Of a DNA stretch of 64,000 nt, positions 35,947 through 47,921 are shown in pieces (position 1 is the first letter of the stretch; each line of letters opens with the position of its first letter). The translations under genes and the position numbers were made by a program. Under the pieces are notes generated by a model. That model saw nothing but the letters and a program-made list of their open reading frames with translations, was not told the origin of the DNA and made no database searches. Origin of the DNA: Diphasiastrum complanatum (Eukaryota > Streptophyta > Lycopodiopsida > Lycopodiales > Lycopodiaceae); the NCBI GenBank assembly GCA_029204225.1, contig CM055111.1:7131365-7195364 (forward strand), written 5' to 3'.

Positions 35947-36350
35947 CTCCCCCTTAGTCGAGATTGATCCATTTTAGTCCACGAATATATGTTGAAAGGT
36001 AGGCATTATCTACGAGTGCCTTTGTATGCTTGTCTTTTAGTGAACCTTTGTGAGAATACTAGGTGTCATGTACTTTGTTTTCCAATAAACCAATCATATA
36101 GCACATTTTCTCTAGTTACATGATAATGATGAATATCAATATGCTTAGTCCTAGAATGAAATCTAGCACAAGAACACAATGGACAAATATCTACTCATGA
36201 TATATTCATGAAACATATAAAGGAGGTCATGTGAGCAAAAAATTGTTTGCATGGATATAGTCATGGATTTGCTTGGAAATAAACATGGAGACCATTGTTG
36301 GATTATTCACACATAGATGTTTTATGCAAATGTATTTCTCGCTACAACTA
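35947..36350 (-). pseudogene. Copia polypurine tract and RNase H remnant, inverted copy
   Basis: The minus strand reads the same deleted copia 3' end as 2272-2672, including the purine tract at 35947-35957. The match ends at about 36350, inside what at the left locus is the DVIFDES block. Confidence 0.75.
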
Positions 36351-36354
36351 GCAC

Positions 36355-36440
36355 AAACTTATCGAGAACTCCAATTTTTGAATTGTGTGGATAATCCACA
36401 CAATGGTTTACACCAAATCCAAACTCTCCCTTAGTTTACA
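36355..36440 (-). repeat. Start of another copia LTR with purine tract
   Basis: Minus strand reads aactaagggagag then tttggatttggtgtaaacc, close to but distinct from the neighbouring actaagggggag/TGATGTGG. It looks like a related element's internal/LTR border cut after about 80 bases. Confidence 0.4.
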
Positions 36441-36639
36441 TCCAACCAATTTAACATATGTAAAACTTAGTATGCGTCTTTTAGTACCGACTTTCTATGA
36501 TACACCAGTTGTATAGTGCCGCCCATCATTATTTTGTCTCTAATAATATAATAGTGATCCACTTATCGTGCTAACTTTGATATTTATTGATCATGCGTAC
36601 ATATCATGTGCTCAAAGTCGCAATAGATGTATTGTGTTG

Positions 36640-36640
<1 letters not shown>

Positions 36641-36728
<88 letters not shown>
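36641..36728. repeat. (CT)n microsatellite, about 44 units
   Basis: Uninterrupted CT dinucleotides over 88 bases. Ser-Leu frames across it are artefacts. Confidence 0.98.
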
Positions 36729-36730
<2 letters not shown>

Positions 36731-37194
36731 ATGGCTTCCTTCATTTGTGCATGGTCGTCAAAAAAAAATGTTTTTTTTTTTTGCGATAATTTTGATTTTG
36801 TAACAATTTTATTTTTTTGATAAACTCAAATTTTTTTCACGAGTATACCAACGTTTTGCAATAGTGATCATTAAAAAAATTGCTAGTACGTTTTAAATTT
36901 CGTCTATGATTTTAATTTCTTTATGACCAAATGTTTCAAAGAAAACAAACTTTTTTTAATAAGGCCCTTATTTTATGTTGGTTTAATTATATTTAATTCT
37001 ATATTTTCTTCATATCCTCATATGTTTTTTGTTTGATCTTGGAATCAAGTATTGTAAAAATAAATAAAATTCAATTTAACAAGCTGAATACCATGACTCA
37101 GTATTTTTGTAATCATTACTTAATTCATTATTATTATTCTAATTACACCCTATTCTAAGTTAATTTTCTAAGTACACCCTATCTTAAGTTAATT
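36729..37194. other. No gene seen
   Basis: AT-rich, with homopolymer T runs and no coding signal. Confidence 0.6.
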
Positions 37195-37480
37195 TTATTT
37201 TAATTTCCTTCTCAAACACATCATTCGTGAGGGGTTCGCCATTTGAAACAATGTTCTAGTGCCCCTTGCAGTCATAGCTTCATTGATATGGGCAATGATG
37301 TGGTCCTTCACGACCACATTGATCAATGGTAAGGCCTTTTGTGCCCTTTTGTTGAATGAGCAAATGTCGGTTGGAGTTGTATTTGGGCATTGCTCCACCC
37401 CAGTGAAGATATCTCACAGCTCCTTATCCATCAAAATACTCTTCATTTTGAATTTTTCAAATGCTATAATTGGACACCTC
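37195..37480 (-). pseudogene. Ty1/copia gag fragment
   Basis: The minus strand reads FEKFKMKSILMDKEL followed by a degraded central part and HINEAMTARGTRTLFQM...LRRKLK, the usual copia gag opening (target-copying F/W-K-M-L, A-W-L-L and L-x-KL words). Trp residues are replaced and stops interrupt it. Confidence 0.6.
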
Positions 37481-37630
37481 ATCCAATTTAATGGCTTCTC
37501 CAAGCACGAATTCTCCGAATCCTACCATTCTGCCAAAAAGTGCTCCTATAATATCTTAATGAGACTAAATGAAAGGCTTATATTGTAATGAGAATAGGCA
37601 TTGCGCCCACTCCTCAAAAATTGGCACTCA

Positions 37631-38060
37631 TCACCATTCGACTCCATGAAATTGGTACATGTCACCATTCGTCGACGCAACTTTGTCTCGATCGTTGGTG
37701 AGCTCCAGTTTCTGAAACCACAATTTATTGTTAGTCATATGCCTTGTTGCTCCTAAATCCACGTACCAATGCATGTGATCGATGGAATGTTGTGATTCCA
37801 ATGTCGTAGCAAATGTCGTACTTGGGCCTTTATTGTCATTATCATGATCATCTTCAACAAGATTGGTCAATTGTTTCACCTTGCCCTTTTTAATATCGGC
37901 CTTCTTTTTGTGGCAAATCCTTTGCCCAATGTCAAGGCTTTTGGCAATCATAAACACTTGTCTTTCTTCTTCTTTCCTGATGAGTACGCTTGATCACCTG
38001 AACTATCACAAGGAAAAGGTTGAAAAATCCATTTCTTCAAGGTAGCCTTATCTCATCGTT
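37631..38060 (-). pseudogene. Ty1/copia nucleocapsid and protease fragment
   Basis: From about 38000 down the minus strand reads a Lys-rich stretch, a decayed CCHC knuckle (KDKC...CHKKKADIKKGK), and protease HWYVDLGATRHMTNNK, where the catalytic D-S-G is D-L-G. The part continues as in copia pol (GDMYQFHGVEW) and then stops. Its position relative to the gag fragment is the wrong way round for one element, so the locus is rearranged or holds two elements. Confidence 0.7.
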
Positions 38061-38214
38061 TCTTCAGTAAATTTGGCGAACGGCTCTACGAACTCATTAT
38101 CAGTAGGGTGACCTTGGTCTAGGCCTCTAATTCCATTGAAATTAGTTGAGAATTGAGTTTGATTGTGCCAAAAATGACCTTGGAGGACATGGTTGACTGT
38201 GTGTGTGGGTGGGT

Positions 38215-39438
<1,224 letters not shown>

Positions 39439-39754
39439 GTATGAGTTGTAGACTGGTTGGTCTATTAGAGGCCAGATGTATATATTGTAAAAAAAAGAAA
39501 AGGTAATTCCTTTATTTTATCAAAATTGTTGAAAAGAGGTGTGGAAAAGATAGGTCTAAAAGAATCGAATAAAAATAATTCGAACGACAAGAAAGAAAAC
39601 TTATTGTGCATAGCGGAATAAACTATCTTCCTCTTTCTTCATGCATGACTATGCCTATCAATTTCGAGCCAAACAATAGTGATAAAAGTCACGTTCGATC
39701 TTATAGTAACTAACCTTGAAATCATTAGTACTACAGTGATTACGTAGCCAAACA
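39439..39754 (-). repeat. Ty1/copia LTR segment (TGTTTGGCTACG family)
   Basis: Minus strand starts TGTTTGGCTACGTAATCA at 39754, holds a TATA-like acaatatatacatctggcc near 39475, and matches 1851-2116 in inverted orientation. A shorter relative ends the element at 46823-47135. The downstream limit is not clear. Confidence 0.7.
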
Positions 39755-40703
39755 TTAAAAGCATTGAATTATCAGACAAATAACCAATCATGAAGAATTA
39801 CATAAACACATACATTCTAAGACAAAGCTGAACTCAATAAAAAATAGTATTAATTCAATATAAAATGAAACAGAAGTAAATGAGTACAATAAGTTTGCGG
39901 ATCGAAGCCACATACTCTAAGCTATTTCTGAACGACTAAATAAAAGTATGAATCAAGTGCAACTATTGATAAGCAGTAAGTGCAATAGCAATCTCTAATC
40001 AACTCTAAAGAACTGAGCTAGAATGCTCAAGAGTGTTCAAGCTCACAGGCTTGAAAGAGAACTAGCTATTCAATAGTTGGTCTCTTTTGAATTGAGAGTT
40101 CTGATCATGTTGATATAGGAATATGAACAACTACTTATACTAAGCAATTAGGTCATCAAATGTCTGCCAGTTGGCTAGAGTCTGTTGACATTCATCTAGT
40201 TCTTCTCAGAAGTTGCTTGCTGATAAGCGGTGACATTTGGCTGTAAACAGTCTGTCTGCATAAATGAACATGTTTGTCACTCTGTAGAAATGAACGTAAA
40301 TTGTCATCAGGGAGAAGCAAAAATGCCAAAGTGAGAGAAAATATCAAAGGGTGAGAAATGAGAAGGTCTTCAGTCAAGTCATTTTTTATAATTTTTAGGG
40401 CACTTTGAAAATGCGAAAAATGCGACACTGTATTTTTACTCGAAATTCCTGATAGGTGACAAATGCAAAAAATGCGACATTGTATTTTTACTTGCAATTT
40501 TTTACAATGTCACTTTAAGATAAATTGACTTTAGCAAAAAGACGACAGTGTTGGATTTTGTAGTAAGAGAAAATTTCTAACACTATTGTCAAACTCCGTG
40601 TATTTCTGTAGTGTGTAAAGCACGGGAGATTTCGCAAAATTGGATAAACAGTTGGATGAAGATTAGAAACCGATTAGTCGATTAATAGGAAGGAGAATAA
40701 TCC
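39755..40703. other. Probable LTR of the adjacent copia pol fragment; otherwise no gene
   Basis: Directly after the purine tract of the copia fragment (minus strand attaagagagag, about 40707-40718) the sequence reads TGTTGGATTATTCTCC, an LTR start at 40703. The far end cannot be placed. The 101-residue frame at 40192-40497 has no domain. Confidence 0.45.
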
Positions 40704-41590
40704 AACACTCTCTCTTAATCTAAATCCATGAATTTCTTGACCTTTAAACTTAGCTCTGCATAGAACTTTATGTGTGCATCCAAGCTTAATGCTTTAGTAA
40801 AAATATATGTTGTCATATCTTGCGTTTGACAGTACTGCAATCTAACCTCTTTGTCGAGAACTTTGCTTCTGACATAGTGATACTTCAGTTCAATGTGTTT
40901 ACTCCTAGAATGAGATCTAGGGTTGGCTGACAAGACAATGGCACTTTGATTATCACAAAATAATAATGTCGGAGCATATTGATTCAGACTTATATATGAA
41001 AGTTTCTCAACCAAATTGCTTCCTTTGTAGCTTGTGAGGCTACGATATACTCTAATTCTATAGAAGATAGAGCTATCGAAGATTGCTTGCGACTGTTCCA
41101 GGAAATTGGACCATTGTTGAGGAAGAATGTAAATCCGGAAGTGGATATACGAGTGTCTAATCTCCTGTCCAACTTGCATCTGTAAAACCAATGAGTAAAT
41201 TGATTTTGTCATTAGCGACTGCTCCATAGCAAATGCAAAAGTCCATAGTAGCTTGAAGATATCTCATGACTCTGATAAGAGCCTTCCAATGTGTTACACC
41301 AGGGTTCATCATATATTGACTTAAAAAAATGACTGCAAAAGCTATATTTGGCCTGGTACAGATCATTGCATACATAAGAGATCCTATAATAGAATGGTAA
41401 GGATACTCACACATCTGCTCCTTCTCTTGAATTGTTTGAGGACAATGGGAGACCTGGTTCCGTTGGTGAGAGAGCTAACTTGCAATGGAGCCTAGATTAC
41501 ATCAGGCAGGAACTGCTGCTCCTACAAGATGATATACCTTCAGCCTTCAGATTCATTTCAAATTGTAAACTCGTAAGTATCTGTAAACAC
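40704..41590 (-). pseudogene. Ty1/copia RT C-terminus and RNase H
   Basis: Minus-strand frames 41414-41157 and 41227-40715 read YHSIIGSLMYAMICTRPNIA, WKALIRVMRYLQATMD, then RNase H DNQSAIVLSANPRSHSRSKH, TQDMTTYIFTKALS and the pol end KKFMDLD. The RT active site lies upstream and is absent. Frame breaks occur near 41200 and 41420. A weak continuation of RT reaches about 41580. Confidence 0.85.
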
Positions 41591-42149
41591 TCTATTCTTT
41601 ATGTATAGTTTCTTTCAAAAATTTATCGTATAATCTTTATCCTAAATATAACATACTTTGTGTTGAATTTATGCAAGTGGTAAAAGACATGAGCTCGAGA
41701 TCAAATGCAAAGATATTGGCGAAACTATCCAACTGATGGAAGAGCACTGAGATTTACTATTTGAAAATACATGTCCATCATCGTTATTGAATATGAAAAC
41801 AAGAATCTTGTTATTTTATCAATCTAGAAAATTGCAATCCAGTATTGCACTATGGACACAACTTGATTTTAAGAATCTATATTGATATCAATAAAAATCT
41901 CATAAATGGGTTGTTTACATGTAAGATTGTATCTCCTTTTTTGGATAGTAATATATACATATTTACATTTAAAATCCTATTCAATAAGTTTATCTTTATT
42001 TTCTATGTCAATATTAGGAGCTGTCAAGGTAACAATCTCCTATCTTGTAATTTCGCCTTCCTCTATCTTAGGAAGGACTTCTATGTCTCTTTGATTGTAT
42101 ATAATAATATCTGCATCCTGAGCAACCTAAAAGGCTGTTAAGGCAGGAG
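41591..42149. other. No gene seen
   Basis: AT-rich spacer. A 98-residue plus-strand frame (41845-42141) is rich in Ile/Phe/Asn and has no domain. Confidence 0.5.
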
Positions 42150-42472
42150 CAGCATTATTTTTCATGCCCTCAAGCTCTGGCACAAAACTTACACCATTTG
42201 GTACAAAAGTTTTGACCAACTCTTGCCGTAATCTATACACTTCGTCGGGATTGTACAAGTCAAGAGTGAATTGTCATGACAAACCAAGTGAATGAGCAAA
42301 TTACTAACAATGAAACTAAATAAATAATAATTAAAATGTAAAGAACAACAAATGAGCAAAATATTACCTTGTCAATATCGACATCGACTTGTAGATTGTA
42401 CCACTCAAAAAAGAGCTTTGTATTATACAGGACGAACCATGCACAACTAAAAGCATCCTTTTGTTGTACAAG
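42150..42472 (-). pseudogene. Ulp1/SENP-like cysteine protease fragment (peptidase C48)
   Basis: Two exon-like pieces on the minus strand. 42472-42368 is bounded by acceptor tatgcag and donor AAG|gtaat and reads LVQQKDAFSCAWFVLYNTKL, resembling the catalytic Q-x-DC-G-x-FVL segment of Ulp1 proteases (Cys kept, preceding Asp replaced by Ser, Gly by Ala). Near 42261-42150 it reads LYNPDEVYRLRQELVKTF, resembling the closing WF-P-EA-LR-KI element. No acceptor AG is seen for the second piece and the N-terminal catalytic His region is missing. It could be a host deSUMOylase-like gene piece or cargo of a DNA transposon. Confidence 0.45.
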
Positions 42473-42544
42473 CTGCATATATTGAATGGAAATTATTACA
42501 TTAAATTCATCATAGGATCATGTTTTTGAAGTCAAACTCGAATG

Positions 42545-42700
42545 GTGGGAGCACATTCAAACCTATATGACCAGAATAAAGGCAATAAAGAATGAACTGC
42601 ATTCCATAGGTGATTGCATATGTGATGTCGAGTTGGTGCATGGCATTGCCAATCCTTATCAAATATTCATGCTTGTGAGGCTTGTGCTTTGGAAAAAGCA
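42545..42700 (+). pseudogene. Ty1/copia gag fragment
   Basis: Plus strand reads MTRIKAIKNELHSIGDCICD and then VELVHGIANPYQIF, the copia gag segment before the zinc knuckle. Nucleocapsid and protease are deleted, so integrase sequence follows almost directly. Confidence 0.6.
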
Positions 42701-42754
42701 CATAGAAAGCCATTTCCAAGATGTTCTACTTCCTCTCAAGAAATTTTTCAACTA

Positions 42755-43565
42755 ATCCACTCGAATGTGCATTTCTCTTCAACTAAAAGCAATGGTGGTG
42801 CATCTATGTTTATCTTTTATTAATGACTATTCAAGAATCATATAGATTTATCTCTTCTCTTCAATGTCAATGATGTTTGAAACTTTCTCGACCAAATTCC
42901 AGGAGTATTGTGAGCAACAAGACATCAAAAGGGAACTTACATGTCCTTATTCACCTCAACAAAATGGAGTGGCCGAGAGGAAAAACTGAGCTCTATGAAT
43001 GTGCAAAAGCTATGAGGTTGGATGCATGTCTTCCAAAGACATTTTTGGGGTAAGGCTCTCACTTGTGCAAACTACTTATGCAATTTGTTGCCTAATCTTG
43101 CTATTGGAGGTAGAACACTTATGAATTGTTGTAGAAGAAGAAGCCTAATGTTGAGAACTTGAGGATATTTGGATCCAAATGTTTTATACATGTTCCATTG
43201 AAAGTAAGGAGTAAAGATGATCCGAACTCTATCAAGGAAGTCATGGTTGGATATTCCACCACTAGAAAAGCTTATGGAATTTTTTTACTAGTAAGATCAC
43301 GATTAGTAGAGATGTCATTTTCCATGAGGGTCAAAAATTCGAGCTTGAAGGGGCCGAGAGCACTCTTCATGATGGTGGATTTTCATATCTATCAATGATC
43401 TAAGATGATGATGGGGAAGGGCCGAGGCTTGAGGAGGAGTCTTCTCAACCAAAAACTCCACAATTGTGCCTTGTTTCAATTCATCTATGGATCTTAATGA
43501 CCACATTGTTCTTGTGTATGTAATTTGTGCTCCCCTTGGTGATGAGAGGGTTTCTAACATAAGAG
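42755..43565 (+). pseudogene. Ty1/copia integrase fragment
   Basis: Reads FINDYSRI, FETFSTKFQEYCEQQDIK, CPYSPQQNGVAERKN and, in a second frame from 43159, MRIFGSKCFIHVPLKVRSKDD. The order matches the intact copia pol at 61.0-61.6 kb, but the DNGGE block is deleted, removing a catalytic Asp. Several frame breaks are present. Confidence 0.8.
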
Positions 43566-43979
43566 CTTAGGAGTGCAATCTACAAAATCAAGGTGTTTAG
43601 TGAGGTATGACCAATGCAAATCACGTTGTTTTTAATAATAACCACAAATAAGATGATTTAAGATGATCTAACTAATGTGCATTTGCCAATTGGTATTTAA
43701 TTTGCCTATAAAGGTACATTTCATCCAAAGAGATACAACTAGCGTCCATAGAGGCAACAAGACCAAGGCACACTTCATCTACTTTCATCATTTGGCTATT
43801 CATAGTCAATTATAGTGTATTGTTATTGTGATTTTGGTGTGATCTCATTGATCGATATTATCAATACAGGCATTGTCCATAGACAATGCATGTTTTTTTT
43901 GAAACAATTTACGAAAACATTGGAAGGCTTCATACAATAAAGAGAAAGGCCTAAGGGAAGCATGACATGAGGGTGGCTA
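43566..43979. other. No gene seen
   Basis: Spacer between two oppositely oriented copia fragments. It may contain the end of either. Confidence 0.4.
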
Positions 43980-45189
43980 GATAGATTGATAGATTGAGAA
44001 GTAGCAATGTATTTTGCTTCTATAGAAGAAAGTGCGATAGAAGTTTGCTTACGACTGTTCCATGAGATAGGACCGCCATTGAAGAAGAATGTAAATCCAG
44101 ATGTGGATTTACGATTGTCTACATCTCCTCCCCATCTTGCATCAGAATAACCACTGAGCTGATGAAGATTGTCGTTGTTGACATCTCCATAGCAGGTGCA
44201 CTGGTCCATGGTAGCTCGAATATATCGCATGACTCGTATGAGAGCCTTCCAATGGGTAATGCCAGGATTAGCCATATATTGGCTGAGTGAGCTTACAACA
44301 AAAGAGATATCTGGTCTTGTACAAACCATTGCATACATGAGAGATCCAAGTATCGATAAGGATACTCTCTCATTTGCTCCTCTTCCTGCTTGGTCTGCGG
44401 ACATTGGTCCTTCGACAAATGCAGGCTTGGATCCATTGGTGAGTGAGCTAATTTACAATTCATCAAATTATATCTATTACGAACATTGTGAAGATACCTT
44501 TGTTGAGTGATGTAAATCAGTCGCTTTGCTCTGTCTCTGTGGATCTGAATTTCCAGACAGAGGTAAGCTTCGCCCAGATCAGTCATGTGAAAACAACATC
44601 TGCTTCTAATCCTTGACCGTATTGCTATTGTTGTTGAAGAGCAACATATCATCCACTTATAAGGTGATGATAATGAAGGAATGTTGCACTGACTTGGAAT
44701 AGACGTTGCAATCAACAGTACTTGGTTTAAATCCTTGTTCGATGAGGAATGTGTTGATCCTCTGAAACCAAGCTCTGGCAGACTGTTTCAAGTCGTACAA
44801 TGCTTTGTGGAGTTTATAGACATGATTCTTTATACCTTCCAAAACGTATCCTTAGGGCTGGATCATGTAGATATCTTTTTGTATAACTCCATTCAGATAG
44901 GTTGTCTGTACATCAAGTTGATGCACTTCGAGGTTGGCAACTACAATATAAGACAGAAGCATTCTGATCACGAATGTTTGACTACTAGACTGAAAGTCTC
45001 ATTGTAGTCAACATTCAAGATCTGGGTGAATCCTCGTGCTACTAGTCTTGCCTTCCTTCGATCAATTGCTCCATTGGCATTGTATTTGATCTTAAAGATC
45101 CATTTGCAATCAATGATATTGCAGCCAATAGGAGCTTCGACTAATGACCATGTATGATTATTGATCAGAGAGGAATATTCTTCATCCAT
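43980..45189 (-). pseudogene. Ty1/copia reverse transcriptase and RNase H (element D)
   Basis: Minus-strand frames in order: MDEEYSSLINNHTWSLVEAP and CKWIFKIKYNANGAIDR (45189-44968), KLHKALYDLKQSARAWFQRI (44842-44657), LGEAYLCLEIQIHR and the RT end (44715-44293), then YMANPGITHWKALIRVMRYI and the RNase H start ISWNSRKQTSIALSSIEAKY (to about 43990). At least four frameshifts and a truncated RNase H make it inactive. Confidence 0.85.
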
Positions 45190-45291
45190 AGCTTCTCTCT
45201 AGAGATCAGAGTCTGGTTGGCTGAGTGTCTCTTTGACTGTCGTCGGTTCCTATATCAAGAGACAAGTAAACTCAAGAGTATACCTTGTGGG

Positions 45292-45888
45292 CTATGTGTG
45301 CACTCGGCTTGATCTTCTGAGAGGATTCGACTGGTGAACCGCTCCTGGGACTTGCTGGGTAACAACAACATCTTCGTCTGATTCATTGTCACGAAGTGGG
45401 TTGACAATAGACATGCCTGAGCCAGAAGCTCGGACTGTCGTGTCAATGGCAGGTGATGAAGGTCCTTCTTGAGCAATATCCTTGCCTTTGAGGTCGACAA
45501 ACTGATCCTCGATAAAGACTATATCTTGATTATACAAGATTTGCTGGGTATCAGGATCATACAGCTTATAAGTATTATCAGATGAAGTATATCCGATTAG
45601 GATGGTCTTGAGACCGTGGAAGTCCAATTTCTTCCTCGTGTCTTTTGGGATCTGCACGTAGGCAATGCACCCAAACACTCTTAGGTTCTTCAAAGAAGGC
45701 TTAGAGCCTGTCCACACCCGTGGGGTGTCTTGCTGAGTGGCTCCGAAATCCAGGAACCAAGAACTGTCGCCAGATGCTCCTTGATGGCTGGTCATGAAGG
45801 CATCATGATCCGCTTCTTGAATAGGCTGTGGAGCTTCTGCAGCGGCATTTTCCACTTGACTCGACTGTCCCTTGCTATTGTTCTTCAC
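45292..45888 (-). pseudogene. Ty1/copia element D, protease joined to post-integrase segment
   Basis: An open frame of 198 residues. It reads the protease start SSWFLDFGAT (catalytic Asp present), then within five residues jumps to VWTGSKPSLKNLRVFGCIAY and FHGLKTILIGYTSSDNTYKL, the region after the integrase core. The zinc finger and DDE core of integrase are cleanly missing without loss of frame. Confidence 0.8.
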
Positions 45889-46115
45889 TTGAAGTATCAG
45901 ACAATCTGATATTTCATGGTTATTTCACTTACAGTATCTGTACAATAGCTTCTTCTTTGTCTGTGGATTTGACTGTTCCTTGTGCTGAGCTAGTTTCTGG
46001 TCTGGCTTTGATTGCTTCGGGCCTTTTTTTTTCTTCTGGTTTTTGTGCTCTTGTTGATGTACAAGGCGTGAGAGTCAGTTGAGGAACTTGAGGCTTCGTT
46101 CCTCCGTGTGTCTTC

Positions 46116-46700
46116 CTACAACAACATAGTAATGACTCTCGAAAGAGTCAATTCTGGATGAGTCATGATGATCATCACCCAGCTGTCGTAAGAGCTTGGC
46201 AAGCTTGTAAGCAGTTGCATCATTGCATCTTGATCGTCTATGACAGATTCGACAGTGGCCATTTGTCTTAGCAGGTTCCTGAATTGATTAATGTGATTCT
46301 GCAGAGAATCACCATTCGTCATCTTGAGGGAGTAGAATTTCTTTCTGAGATGTAGCTTGGGAGCTATATCTCGCACTTCATATAGTGTGCTCAAGATGTC
46401 CCAGACTTCTTTCGATGTCTGAGCCTCGGATACATGGCTGATCTGGGTATCCATGATGTTGAGGATGATCAACGTGAAAGTCTATCCATTATTCAGCTTC
46501 CATTTGGCGATTGCTGCATCATTTGCTTTTCGTTTCCCTTTGCACCTGTAACAATGTCATACAATTCTTTAGCCATTAGTATAGTTTTCATCTAAAATTT
46601 TCACAGATGGTAATTGGCTCCATCAAGCTTGTCCATGATAGAACTGGCATTCCCTTGGGAATCCATGTGGAAGAATTAGTCTAAGTGATAGGAAAAACTA
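46116..46700 (-). pseudogene. Ty1/copia element D, gag
   Basis: Frame 46472-46116 reads MDTQISHVSEAQTSKEVWDI, LHLRKKFYSLKMTNGDSLQN and SVIDDQDAMMQLLTSLPSSYDSW, the conserved gag body. An upstream piece to about 46660 carries the gag start in another frame. The same family as the gag at 57.68-58.0 kb. Confidence 0.85.
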
Positions 46701-46811
46701 TCAGTGACTTAAGTATGAAAATTTGATACTAAAAATATAGAACAAGAAAACAATTACTGTATCGTCTAGTAGAGTCTTGTACTGTGGAAGCTTATCAAGC
46801 TATGAAAATAA

Positions 46812-46822
46812 CTCTAATACCA
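46812..46822 (-). other. Primer-binding site of copia element D
   Basis: Minus strand TGGTATTAGAG immediately after the LTR end CAACA. It matches the 3' end of initiator Met-tRNA used by plant copia elements with one change from TGGTATCAGAG. Confidence 0.8.
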
Positions 46823-46823
46823 T

Positions 46824-46903
<80 letters not shown>

Positions 46904-47135
46904 AGAGTGTCGTGAGTGAGAAACGAAAATCAGCTCAGAAGGTAAGACGAGCACGAACGAGAAACGAAACACGAACGAGAAACGAAACACGAATGGAAAC
47001 GAAACACAAACGGAAAGTGCTCGTGACCAGCAGAACGAGCTATATGACTCTCTTCGTAAGCATGACTACGCCTATCAGAACGAACAGAGCGTTAGTGATG
47101 GAAATCATGGTCATTCTTGATTACGCAGCCAAACA
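46823..47135 (-). repeat. 5' LTR of copia element D with terminal GA tract
   Basis: Minus strand starts TGTTTGGCTGCGTAATCA and ends CAACA, about 313 bases. The start is shared with the LTR at 39754. A 72-base GA/CT run (46828-46899) forms almost the last quarter, right up to the LTR terminus. Repeats of acgaacgagaaacgaaac lie at 46950-47015. Confidence 0.75.
46828..46899. repeat. (GA)n microsatellite inside an LTR end
   Basis: Thirty-six uninterrupted dinucleotides, separated from the primer-binding site by only about five bases. Confidence 0.97.
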
Positions 47136-47182
47136 TTAATAAATGAAGTACCAGAAGGATAGTCGCGAATGATTCGCAAAAC

Positions 47183-47921
47183 ATGCAAATTTTGAGCCAT
47201 GCCAAGGCTTCTAAAATGTTTTTAATCTCCACTGTAGATTTGCAGCTGCTATGTATGGTATTCGCCATCCAACGATGGGCTACTTGGTGTCATCACCCTC
47301 GCCACTAGAGCATCTCCAAGGTGCTCTAGCATGTACCCCGCCTAGTCTGGACGGGGAATACCTAGTACATATTCATAGTTGATAATAATACGTTTTGGAG
47401 AGAATGTGAGGTGTTGAGAGGGGGGATTACTAGAGGCATAGAGAGTTCAGTCTTTTACATACTGCTATTATTTTGCAACTCGTGTTTCCTTAAATATAGA
47501 GCTATTGCTTCCATATCTTTTGCTATTTTACGTGTGCATTGCTTCATGATTGTTTACTTCCGTCTGCCCTTTATCTCGATATGATCCGTGGTGCATCAGT
47601 TCTCTATGCGCATTGTATTTTATTCACAATATCTACAAGCTTAGTGAGGAAATCAGTGGATTCTAATATTGCAATGCTATCTAATCTTCCAACTTTTTCT
47701 TTTTTTCTTTCTCGACCTTATGTTGTTACTCGACGGTGTCATATATTACAGGCATAGGCTAGCTCCGAATTACAGCAACCCAGGAAGAGTAGCTCCCGAC
47801 AAAGCGCCAAAGCGATCTATTAGCTGTACGTTCTACAACATCCAGAAAAAGCTTCACAGTAACAGGAACAGCTAACGGCTTAACCTGCATTGCTGCAACA
47901 ATTCCGCAGGTGGATTAATCG
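47183..47921 (+). other. 5' flank of ABCG copy 2, duplicated from 4.54-5.30 kb
   Basis: Direct repeat of the copy 1 flank beginning aacatgcaaattttgagcca. It retains about 60 bases absent from copy 1 (near 47445-47510) and has only a single copy of the segment duplicated in copy 1. It would contain the promoter. No coding frame. Confidence 0.75.

Noticed and set aside
36568-36820. Ser-Leu repeat proteins
   Set aside because: Translation of the (CT)n run only.
46777-47139. 120-residue Arg-Glu repeat frame
   Set aside because: Translation of the (GA)n run and LTR sequence of copia element D.
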